Part shown: one piece after another, positions 8,455 to 15,053 of the stretch | Numbering within the stretch: the first letter of the stretch is position 1 | How the letters are laid out: each line of letters opens with the position of its first letter | NCBI GenBank assembly: GCA_947631585.1 | Contig: CANRLY010000005.1 | Coordinates: forward strand, 1-22,861 | From: an uncultured Clostridia bacterium | GTDB lineage: Bacteria > Bacillota > Clostridia > Oscillospirales > Ruminococcaceae | DNA: 22,861 nt | Direction: 5' to 3' | Position numbers and translations under genes: made by a program | Notes under the pieces: generated by a model | Told to the model about the DNA's origin: nothing | Seen by the model: the letters and a program-made list of their open reading frames with translations, nothing else | The model's database searches: none

Positions 8455-9152
8455 GTTTTGTAAGTTTTAAAGACGTGTATAAGCGCTACCATATGGGAGA
8501 AGTCGTTATCTCTGCATCTGACGGCGTGACTTTTGACATCGAAAAAGGCGAGTTTGTGGTAATTGTCGGCGCAAGCGGCGCAGGCAAGACTACCGTCCTC
8601 AATATGCTTGGGGGAATGGATACCTGCGATGAGGGCGAGATAATAGTTGACGGAAAGAACATCGCCGGATTCTCAAAAAAGCAGCTTGTGTCCTACAGAC
8701 GGTATGATATCGGGTTCGTGTTCCAGTTTTATAATCTTATAAACAATCTTACCGCTAAAGAAAATGTGGAGCTTGCCGCCCAGATATGCAAAGACGCCGT
8801 TTCGCCTGAAGAAGTGCTGAAAAGCGTAGGGCTGGAGGACAGAATGGACAATTTCCCAAGCCAGCTCTCAGGCGGTGAACAGCAGCGTGTTTCGATTGCA
8901 AGGGCTTTGGCAAAACGCCCGAAACTGCTTCTTTGCGACGAACCTACCGGCGCTCTTGACTACAACACCGGAAAGACCGTCCTGAAGCTGCTCCAGGATA
9001 CCTGCCGTGAGCATGGCGTTACCGTGGTAGTGATAACTCACAACTCTGCTATCGCCCCCATAGCCGACAGGGTAATAACCATAAAGAGCAGTAAGGTCAG
9101 CTCTGTCAGGCTGAATGACCACCCAAAAGATATCTCCGAGATAGAATGGTAG
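8451..9152 (+). CDS. ABC transporter ATP-binding protein, LolD/MacB type
   Basis: Cytoplasmic ATPase subunit that would power the FtsX-type permease at 3565-6345. It has 233 aa, full length. Walker A is GASGAGKT (40-47), the Q-loop Gln is near 92 (FVFQFYNL), the signature is LSGGEQ (139-144), Walker B ends in LLLCDEP (159-165) with catalytic Glu164, and the H-loop is His197 in VITHN. All catalytic residues are present. The GTG start overlaps the DUF3592 stop as GTGA and has AAGGAAAGGG about 8 nt upstream; an in-frame ATG at 8397 would add 18 residues without family similarity and lacks a good site. The gene ends 14 bp before the bidirectional terminator, the end of the rightward cluster. Substrate unknown. 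Confidence 0.95.
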   Translation: MSFVSFKDVYKRYHMGEVVISASDGVTFDIEKGEFVVIVGASGAGKTTVLNMLGGMDTCDEGEIIVDGKNIAGFSKKQLVSYRRYDIGFVFQFYNLINNLTAKENVELAAQICKDAVSPEEVLKSVGLEDRMDNFPSQLSGGEQQRVSIARALAKRPKLLLCDEPTGALDYNTGKTVLKLLQDTCREHGVTVVVITHNSAIAPIADRVITIKSSKVSSVRLNDHPKDISEIEW

Positions 9153-9166
9153 AATATTAGCAAAAT

Positions 9167-9215
9167 AAAACTGACCCACCGGCTTTGATCAGTCGGTAAA
9201 GGTCAGTTTTTTGTA
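9167..9215. terminator. Bidirectional rho-independent terminator
   Basis: AAAACTGACC (9167-9176) pairs perfectly with GGTCAGTTTT (9201-9210). A second inner stem is ACCG (9178-9181) with CGGT (9194-9197). The plus strand runs into TTTTTT, and the minus strand gives TTTTATTTT. It sits between the convergent ABC ATPase and purD stops and should end both transcripts. Confidence 0.9.
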
Positions 9216-9224
9216 TCCGGTCTG

Positions 9225-10583
9225 TTATTGCCTGAGATAAACTCCGTTTTCCTCGATGTAATCTTCCATGTCGTCTTTGTAGTGAAGATCCAGAGGGTCG
9301 CTGTTCAAAGCGTCAAGAGCCCGTTTTCCGATGTCTTTGCGGTAATGGACGTCTTTCCAGCTTATCTTTGCAACTCCTGCATATGCCTTTTCAAGAGCGC
9401 CGTTAAGCGACAGTCCGGTGGCGGTAACTCCCAGCACTCTGCCGCCGTTTGTAACAAACTTTCCGCCGGCGAGCTTTGTTCCGGCGTGAAAGACCTGACA
9501 GCCGTCTATCTGACCGTTGCCGTCAACACCGCTTATCTCAAGACCTTTTTCGTACTTTTCAGGATAACCGCCGCTTGCCATAACTACGCAGGCGCAGCTT
9601 CCGGTTTTCCAGCTGATCTTCATTTCTGAAAGGGTGTGATCGCAAACAGCCTGGAAGATCTCGTAAAGGTCGCCGTCCAGCATGGGAAGCACCACCTGAG
9701 TTTCCGGGTCTCCGAAACGGCAGTTGTATTCGATCACCTTCGGACCTTTCGGAGTTATCATCAGCCCGAAATAGAGGCAGCCCTCGAAAGTTCTTCCCTC
9801 GCTGTTCATGGCGTTCATGGTGGGGATAAATATTTTTTCCATACATTCAGCGGCAACGTTTTCGGTGTAATAGGGGTTTGGAGAAACAGTACCCATTCCG
9901 CCTGTGTTAAGACCCTTGTCGCCGTCAAACGCACGCTTGTGATCCATGGAAGATATCATAGGAACGATGGTTTTTCCGTCGGTAAATGAAAGCACTGAGA
10001 CTTCCGGTCCGGTAAGGTATTCCTCTATAACTATCCTTGCGCTGCTCTCACCGAACTTTTTGTCGTCTATCATTTCGTGAACTGCCTTTATTGCATCGTC
10101 CTCGTTCTCAGCAATTATAACGCCTTTGCCAAGAGCCAGTCCGTCAGCCTTGATAACGGCAGGGTAGGAGTTTTCGCTTTTCAGGTATTCCACAGCTTTT
10201 TCAGCGTCGGTAAAAACTTCATAGCCTGCGGTGGGTATGCCGTATTTTTTCATTAGGTTTTTAGAAAATACCTTCGAGCCTTCGATGATAGCGGCGTCTT
10301 TCTTCGGACCGAACACCTTAAAGCCCTCTGCCTGGAGAGCGTCAGCCATGCCCATGACCAGCGGGTCGTCGGGAGCTACAACTACCATGTCGGGAGCAAG
10401 CTTTTTCGCCAGCTCAACAACGCCGTCTATGTCGGTAGCCGCAACGTCAAAACATTCGGCATACTTGGAAATACCGCCGTTTCCGGGAGTACAGTACAGC
10501 TTGCCGACCTGTTTGCTTTCCGCAAGTTTCATAATGATAGCGTGTTCACGTCCGCCGCCGCCGACTACCAATACATTCTTCAT
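9225..10583 (-). CDS. purD: Phosphoribosylamine-glycine ligase (GAR synthetase)
   Basis: Second step of de novo IMP synthesis: ATP-dependent joining of glycine to phosphoribosylamine. An ATP-grasp enzyme of 452 aa, slightly longer than the usual 420-430. Start is ATG at 10583-10581 (MKNVLVVGGGGREHA), because family homology begins there and AAGGA lies about 12 nt upstream. An N-terminal GGGGREHA loop is followed by ATP-grasp segments KADGLALGKGV and GPEVSVLSFTDG, and near the C-terminal third GLMITPKG and YNCRFGDPETQ with metal/ATP-binding Glu and Asn. It is the last gene of the leftward purine operon, 28 bp after the acetyltransferase and just before the shared terminator. Confidence 0.97.
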   Translation of the reverse strand: MKNVLVVGGGGREHAIIMKLAESKQVGKLYCTPGNGGISKYAECFDVAATDIDGVVELAKKLAPDMVVVAPDDPLVMGMADALQAEGFKVFGPKKDAAIIEGSKVFSKNLMKKYGIPTAGYEVFTDAEKAVEYLKSENSYPAVIKADGLALGKGVIIAENEDDAIKAVHEMIDDKKFGESSARIVIEEYLTGPEVSVLSFTDGKTIVPMISSMDHKRAFDGDKGLNTGGMGTVSPNPYYTENVAAECMEKIFIPTMNAMNSEGRTFEGCLYFGLMITPKGPKVIEYNCRFGDPETQVVLPMLDGDLYEIFQAVCDHTLSEMKISWKTGSCACVVMASGGYPEKYEKGLEISGVDGNGQIDGCQVFHAGTKLAGGKFVTNGGRVLGVTATGLSLNGALEKAYAGVAKISWKDVHYRKDIGKRALDALNSDPLDLHYKDDMEDYIEENGVYLRQ

Positions 10584-10611
10584 TTTTATCACCATTCCTT
10601 TTTGTGATATA

Positions 10612-11136
10612 TCAAAACGGGATCTCCTCAAAGACCGCTTTGTAAATTTTTGACCTGAATTCACAGCTTCCGTCAGCCTTTTTATAAGAACCGTGACCGA
10701 CAAATTTCAAGCCGCACTTTTCCATTACTCTGCCGGAAGCGGCATTTTCAACTGCGTGTTGAGCTGTAAATTTCCTTGCGCCTTGATCGTAAGCATACCT
10801 TATCATAGCCTTGACCGCTTCGGTGGCGTAGCCTTTGTTCCAACAGTCAAAACGCAGGTTGTAGCCAAATTCCCAGAAACCGTCCCCCGAACCGTCAGGG
10901 GATATGTCGCCGCTTCCGATGAGCAGACCGTCCGACTTTCTCACATAGACCCAGACTTTCGGAACAGTTTTCAACCATTCTCTGACCTCTTCTACAGAAG
11001 AATAGGTGCGGTAACTCATGTACTTTGTAACTCGCTGGTCTCCTGCCCATTCAAAATATGCTTGCGCATCGTCTACAGCCGCCTGACGAAGAATCAGGCG
11101 TTTCGTTTCGATAGTGTGGAGAATGTTATTATCCAT
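10612..11136 (-). CDS. GNAT-family N-acetyltransferase, RimJ/RimL type
   Basis: A 174-aa acetyl-CoA-dependent acetyltransferase. It opens IETKRLILRQAAVDDA, the typical start of the RimJ/RimL/Acetyltransf_3 group. The acetyl-CoA-binding segment is WNKGYATEAVKAMIRYAY (99-116), and NAASGRVMEKCGLKFVG is the usual alpha4 region. Members acetylate ribosomal protein N-termini or small amines; the substrate here cannot be read. It begins 12 bp after the AICAR transformylase stop with no clear ribosome binding site, so it probably depends on translation from upstream. Its presence between two purine genes has no obvious metabolic reason. Confidence 0.9.
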   Translation of the reverse strand: MDNNILHTIETKRLILRQAAVDDAQAYFEWAGDQRVTKYMSYRTYSSVEEVREWLKTVPKVWVYVRKSDGLLIGSGDISPDGSGDGFWEFGYNLRFDCWNKGYATEAVKAMIRYAYDQGARKFTAQHAVENAASGRVMEKCGLKFVGHGSYKKADGSCEFRSKIYKAVFEEIPF

Positions 11137-11148
11137 AAAAATCTAAAA

Positions 11149-12330
11149 TTAGTGGTGGAAAAGCCTGATACCGGTAAATGCCATTGCCATGTTGTACTTG
11201 TCGCAGGTCATGATAACGTGGTCGTCACGGATAGAACCGCCCGGTTCGGCAATGTAGCAAACGCCGGATTTTCTAGCTCTTTCGATGTTGTCGCCAAACG
11301 GGAAGAACGCATCAGAACCAAGGCAGACGTCAGTGTTTTTGGCAAGCCATTCTTTCTGTTCTTCTTTGGTGAATACTTCCGGCTTTACCTTGAAAATGGA
11401 TTCCCAAGCGCCGTCGGCAAGAACGTCCATGTATTCATCAGAAATGTATACGTCAATGGCGTTGTCACGGTCCGGACGTCTGATGTTGTCAACAAACTGA
11501 AGTCCCAGAACCTTCGGGTGCTGCCTGAGCCACCAGATATCGGCTTTGTTTCCTGCAAGTCTTGTGCAGTGTATCCTTGACTGCTGACCTGCGCCGATAC
11601 CGATAGCCTGACCGTCCTTGACATAGCATACGCTGTTGGACTGAGTGTATTTCAAGGTGATAAGCGATATCATCAGATCTTCCAGCTTGTCGGCAGGGAT
11701 ATCCTTGTTTTTGGTAACTACATTTGCCAGCAGTTCCTTGTTGATATCGAGTTCGTTTCTGCCCTGTTCAAAAGTCACCCCGAATACCTGTTTGGTCTCC
11801 ACAGGCGCAGGAACGTAATCAGGGTCTATCTTGATTATGTTGTAAGTGCCTTTTCTCTTTGACTTTAGTATCTCCAGAGCCTCGTCTGTGTAGCCGGGAG
11901 CAATAATTCCGTCCGAAACTTCACGCTGTATCATCTTTGCAGTTGGAACGTCGCATACGTCAGAAAGCGCAATAAAATCGCCGTAAGAGGACATTCTGTC
12001 AGCGCCTCTTGCTCTTGCGTAAGCGCAGGCGAGAGGAGAGAGTTCTCCCAGATCGTCCACAAAGTAGATCTTCTTGAGAACGTCCGAAAGCGGTCTGCCA
12101 ACAGCCGCACCGGCAGGTGAAACGTGTTTGAAAGAGGTGGCAGCAGCCAGTCCTGTAGCTTTTTTAAGTTCCCTTACCAGCTGCCAGCCGTTGAAAGCGT
12201 CCAGCAGGTTGATGTAGCCGGGTTTGCCGTTAAGCACTTCAATTGGCAGTTCGCCGCCGTTTTCCATAAAAACTCTTGACGGCTTCTGATTGGGGTTGCA
12301 GCCGTACTTTAATAGCATTTCGTTAGCCAT
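11149..12330 (-). CDS. purH: Stand-alone AICAR formyltransferase (PurH C-terminal domain only)
   Basis: Ninth purine step: formylation of AICAR to FAICAR with 10-formyl-tetrahydrofolate. It has 393 aa, against about 510 for bifunctional PurH. The N-terminal MGS-like IMP cyclohydrolase domain is absent; the protein starts directly with MLLKYGCNPNQKPSR, the beginning of the transformylase part. The Lys-His catalytic pair is intact at 68-69 (SFKHVSPAGAA). Other family segments are TLKYTQSNSVCY and DAFFPFGDNIE. GGGAGG at 12345-12340 gives ATG 12330. This is a natural short form, not a truncation: the missing activity is supplied by the PurO gene directly upstream. Some annotators use another symbol for the single-domain form. 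Confidence 0.94.
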   Translation of the reverse strand: MANEMLLKYGCNPNQKPSRVFMENGGELPIEVLNGKPGYINLLDAFNGWQLVRELKKATGLAAATSFKHVSPAGAAVGRPLSDVLKKIYFVDDLGELSPLACAYARARGADRMSSYGDFIALSDVCDVPTAKMIQREVSDGIIAPGYTDEALEILKSKRKGTYNIIKIDPDYVPAPVETKQVFGVTFEQGRNELDINKELLANVVTKNKDIPADKLEDLMISLITLKYTQSNSVCYVKDGQAIGIGAGQQSRIHCTRLAGNKADIWWLRQHPKVLGLQFVDNIRRPDRDNAIDVYISDEYMDVLADGAWESIFKVKPEVFTKEEQKEWLAKNTDVCLGSDAFFPFGDNIERARKSGVCYIAEPGGSIRDDHVIMTCDKYNMAMAFTGIRLFHH

Positions 12331-12391
12331 TATTTTTTTCCTCCCAAAATAATATTTTTTAAAAGTTCTGTTAATTTTCTGTAAAAGAAGA

Positions 12392-13111
12392 TCATTCTTT
12401 GGTGTACTTGTTGATAATTTTTGATACGGCTTTGCCGCTCTCGATATCTATGTATCTTACAAAAAGCGATACCTTGTTGTCCTCGTTGAGAGCCGCCCAG
12501 AGGTCGCCTGCAAATTTGTCAATGTCATCAGGAATGGCTATCTTCTTGGGTTCGCCCTCAAAGCTGGGCAGGGGAGAACCGTCACCTATGTAAGTGTGTA
12601 TAAAGTGTCCCACACCGCTGACAGGGTCGGTGTAAGTGTATGTGAACCTTTCGCAGCAAGACGGGTCGCCGTCCGCTGACTTGATAATGCTCATTGCATA
12701 GTTGTAAGTTCCGTTTTCAATGTGCATGATACCTGAGATCCTGGGGGTGTAGTTGGGCGCATCGTCCTCGTATACTCTTGTTCTCAAAGACTGTTCAAAA
12801 GTCTGCTGTTTGTCCATCAGCTCGTAGATGGTATCTGTCTGGTCGCCGTTTGTAACAATGGTCTTGTTGCCAAGAACACGAACCGGCGAATAGATGACCA
12901 GATGGGGATCGCTCAACTTTGCCGGGTCGGCAGCTTCGGTCTTGATGCCGTCGGCGGTTTCGGTAAATACCCTGTTTCTGGAATTTACGCTTCTGCCCAT
13001 TATAAAGTATGCGGTAACAGCATACTTACCGTTGGCAGACTTGCCAATGATTATACCTCTTCCGGGGTAAGAGTTCGCCTTGAGTTCTTCGCAGATGTCA
13101 ATAGTTTTCAT
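12392..13111 (-). CDS. purO: PurO-type IMP cyclohydrolase
   Basis: Last step of IMP synthesis: ring closure of FAICAR to IMP. A 239-aa protein of the IMP_cyclohyd family first described in archaea, unrelated to the MGS-like cyclohydrolase domain of PurH. Recognisable segments are NSYPGRGIIIGKSANGKYAV, MGRSVNSRNRVF, DPHLVIYSPVR, IVTNGDQTDTI and NYTPRISGIM. Start is ATG 13111-13109, with an excellent AAAAGGAGG 9 nt upstream. The gene directly precedes the single-domain AICAR transformylase, so the pair replaces bifunctional PurH. Between it and purN lies a 110-bp palindromic element. The family is also known in some Clostridia, so recent transfer need not be assumed. Confidence 0.93.
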   Translation of the reverse strand: MKTIDICEELKANSYPGRGIIIGKSANGKYAVTAYFIMGRSVNSRNRVFTETADGIKTEAADPAKLSDPHLVIYSPVRVLGNKTIVTNGDQTDTIYELMDKQQTFEQSLRTRVYEDDAPNYTPRISGIMHIENGTYNYAMSIIKSADGDPSCCERFTYTYTDPVSGVGHFIHTYIGDGSPLPSFEGEPKKIAIPDDIDKFAGDLWAALNEDNKVSLFVRYIDIESGKAVSKIINKYTKE

Positions 13112-13117
13112 AAAAAA

Positions 13118-13129
13118 TGACCTCCTTTT
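13118..13129 (-). promoter_or_regulatory. Strong ribosome binding site of purO
   Basis: AAAAGGAGGTCA on the minus strand is a near-perfect anti-16S match, 9 nt from ATG 13111. It fixes the purO start and allows translation independent of the upstream genes, fitting its place after the palindromic element. Confidence 0.85.
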
Positions 13130-13165
13130 CAGATCTGAATATAAAAAAGTCTCAGCGACCTGCTC

Positions 13166-13275
13166 CGCCCCTCGCAGATGTCCTCCGCCGTAAACGGCGA
13201 AGTTCATTCGTCATTTTGTCAGGAAATAAATTTCCCTCCAAAATGCCGCCGGGCTGAAGCCCGCTGCGAGGGGCG
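13166..13275. repeat. Cloverleaf-like palindromic element, copy 1 (purN-purO spacer)
   Basis: A 110-bp element closed by perfect 12-bp inverted ends CGCCCCTCGCAG (13166-13177) and CTGCGAGGGGCG (13264-13275). Inside are three separate hairpins: CGCCG-TAAA-CGGCG (13186-13199), GGAAAT-AA-ATTTCC (13222-13235) and CGGGC-TGAA-GCCCG (13250-13263), the last abutting the right arm. The folded form would be a four-way junction. A second element at 20552-20671 has the same ends and architecture. There is no coding content. With flanks it fills the 180 bp between purN and purO, and it would be transcribed within the operon. Confidence 0.8.
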
Positions 13276-13291
13276 ACCGTACCGCCGCTTG

Positions 13292-13927
13292 TTAAGGCAG
13301 GATCCTGACCTTTCCGTCAACTATCTCCAGCCTGTCCTCACAGAATAAGGATACCGCTTTTGGCAGCAGCTTCCATTCAACGTTTTCCATTATCCGCTTT
13401 TGCAGCTCCTGAGGAGTGTCGTCCTCTTCAACGTTTACCACTCCCTGTAGGATTATCGCACCTGCATCGGTGAACTCGTTTACAAAATGAACGGTCGCTC
13501 CCGATACTTTAACGCCGTACTCCAGCACTTTCTCGTGGACCCTCAGCCCGTAGAAACCATCGCCGCAAAATGCCGGGATAAGAGATGGGTGTACGTTTAT
13601 TATCCTGAACGGATAAGCCGAGGTAACGGCCTTGTCAAGTATGGTCATGAACCCTGCCAACACGATAAGATCGGCTTCCTGACGGCGCAGTTCCTCTAAA
13701 AGCGCAGCGCTGTAGGAAGCGTTGTCGGCGTGATCTTTCCTTGGCAGTACAACTGTCGGGATACCGGCTTTTTCAGCACGCACCAGTGCGTAAGCTTCTT
13801 TCTTTGAGGAAATAACACATACGATCTCTCCGCCGGATATCTCCCCTCTGTTCTGAGCGTCTATGAGCGCCTGTAAATTAGTTCCTCCGCCCGAAACAAG
13901 CACGCAAATTCTTTTTAACTTATTCAA
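13292..13927 (-). CDS. purN: Phosphoribosylglycinamide formyltransferase
   Basis: Third purine step: transfer of a formyl group from 10-formyl-tetrahydrofolate to GAR. It has 211 aa, normal for PurN. The phosphate-binding loop is SGGGTNLQ (12-19). Catalytic Asn111 and His113 lie in INVHPSLIP and Asp154 in FTDAGAIILQ, so all three catalytic residues are present. The start is TTG 13927-13925: AGGAGGT lies 8 nt upstream, whereas the nearby ATG at 13935 abuts that site and is out of frame, and upstream ATGs lie too far into non-homologous sequence. It follows purM by 70 bp in the operon. Confidence 0.95.
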   Translation of the reverse strand: MNKLKRICVLVSGGGTNLQALIDAQNRGEISGGEIVCVISSKKEAYALVRAEKAGIPTVVLPRKDHADNASYSAALLEELRRQEADLIVLAGFMTILDKAVTSAYPFRIINVHPSLIPAFCGDGFYGLRVHEKVLEYGVKVSGATVHFVNEFTDAGAIILQGVVNVEEDDTPQELQKRIMENVEWKLLPKAVSLFCEDRLEIVDGKVRILP

Positions 13928-13935
13928 CCTGCCAT

Positions 13936-13942
13936 ACCTCCT
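13936..13942 (-). promoter_or_regulatory. Ribosome binding site that sets the TTG start of purN
   Basis: AGGAGGT on the minus strand lies 8 nt from TTG 13927. The ATG overlapping its edge is out of frame, so the TTG is the only well-placed start. Confidence 0.8.
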
Positions 13943-13997
13943 GCCCGGACCATGCCGCCTGCCGCAAAGCAGGGAAATGTCCGTTTGTATTATTTTA

Positions 13998-15032
13998 TCA
14001 GCAGATGATAACGCCCTCATCGCTCTGAACAAGTTCGCCCAGTACATAAGCGTCCTCGCCGGCAGTCTTGATGGCAGCTATCGCCTTGTCTGCATCGTTC
14101 TTGTCAACGCATACTATCATTCCCACACCCATGTTAAATGTGTTGAACATATCTCTTTCGGGGATCTTTCCGGTCTTGGCGATAAGATCGAATATGGGAA
14201 GCACCTGTACTGCGTTCCTTTCAATCTTGGCGGACAGACCGTCCGGCAGGGAACGAGGGATATTCTCGTAAAAACCGCCGCCTGTTATGTGAGAAATGGA
14301 TTTTACATTCACGCTGTCAAGCAGTTCCATTACCGCCTTGACGTAAATTTTTGTAGGGGTCAGCAGTACGTTTCCGAGAGTTGTTCCCAGGTCGGCATAA
14401 TGCCTTGCCAGATTGGATTCGTTTACTGAAAACACCTTTCTCACCAGCGAAAATCCGTTTGAATGAACGCCGCTTGACCTGATCGCAATAAGCACATCTC
14501 CGGCTTTCTGAGTGTCGGGACGAAGTATCTTTTCCTTGTCAACGATACCTGCTGAAAATCCGGCAAGGTCGTATTCGTCCTCCGGCATAAGACCGGGGTG
14601 TTCCGCTGTTTCTCCGCCTATGAGCGCACAGCCTGCCTGAACGCAGCCCTCAGCAACGCCTGATACTATCTTTGCTATTTTTTCGGGAACATTCTTTCCG
14701 CAGGCAATGTAATCGAGGAAAAACAAAGGTTTTGCGCCGCAGCAGATTATGTCGTTCACGCACATGGCAACGCAGTCAATGCCCACGGTGTCGTGCTTGT
14801 CCATAATGAAAGCGATCTTTATCTTTGTTCCGACGCCGTCAGTTCCCGATACCAGCACCGGCTTCTTTATACCGGTCACGTCCAGTTCAAACAAACCGCC
14901 GAAGCCCCCGATACCGCTCAGAACGCCGTCAGTGACAGTCCTTGCGACATACTGCTTCATCAGCTCGACCGCCTTGTATCCGGCAGTTACGTCAACTCCG
15001 GCATCTTTGTAGCTTTCAGAAAAACTTTTCAT
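13998..15032 (-). CDS. purM: Phosphoribosylformylglycinamidine cyclo-ligase (AIR synthetase)
   Basis: Fifth purine step: ATP-dependent closure of the imidazole ring of FGAM to AIR. It has 344 aa, full length. The family signature GTDGVGTK is at 63-70, preceded by the conserved glycine-rich IGGFGGLFEL. Further on are DCVAMCVNDIICCGAKPLFFLDY and LIGGETAEHPG, both standard in the PurM/PurL ATPase fold. GGAAAGGAA precedes ATG 15032. The gene is 21 bp after purF. The FGAM-forming PurL/PurQ/PurS that supply its substrate are not in this window. Confidence 0.97.
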   Translation of the reverse strand: MKSFSESYKDAGVDVTAGYKAVELMKQYVARTVTDGVLSGIGGFGGLFELDVTGIKKPVLVSGTDGVGTKIKIAFIMDKHDTVGIDCVAMCVNDIICCGAKPLFFLDYIACGKNVPEKIAKIVSGVAEGCVQAGCALIGGETAEHPGLMPEDEYDLAGFSAGIVDKEKILRPDTQKAGDVLIAIRSSGVHSNGFSLVRKVFSVNESNLARHYADLGTTLGNVLLTPTKIYVKAVMELLDSVNVKSISHITGGGFYENIPRSLPDGLSAKIERNAVQVLPIFDLIAKTGKIPERDMFNTFNMGVGMIVCVDKNDADKAIAAIKTAGEDAYVLGELVQSDEGVIIC

Positions 15033-15053
15033 GTAAAATATTCCTTTCCTGTA

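Noticed and set aside
10693..11580. Long open frame (295 codons) on the plus strand
   Set aside because: It lies antisense to the acetyltransferase and AICAR transformylase genes, has no ribosome binding site, and its composition is rich in Phe, Val, Cys and Ser without a recognisable fold. It is a by-product of codon bias on the opposite strand.
11149..12330. AICAR transformylase as a truncated purH pseudogene
   Set aside because: It has a clean start with GGGAGG, an intact Lys-His active site and full domain length, and the missing cyclohydrolase function is encoded next door by purO.
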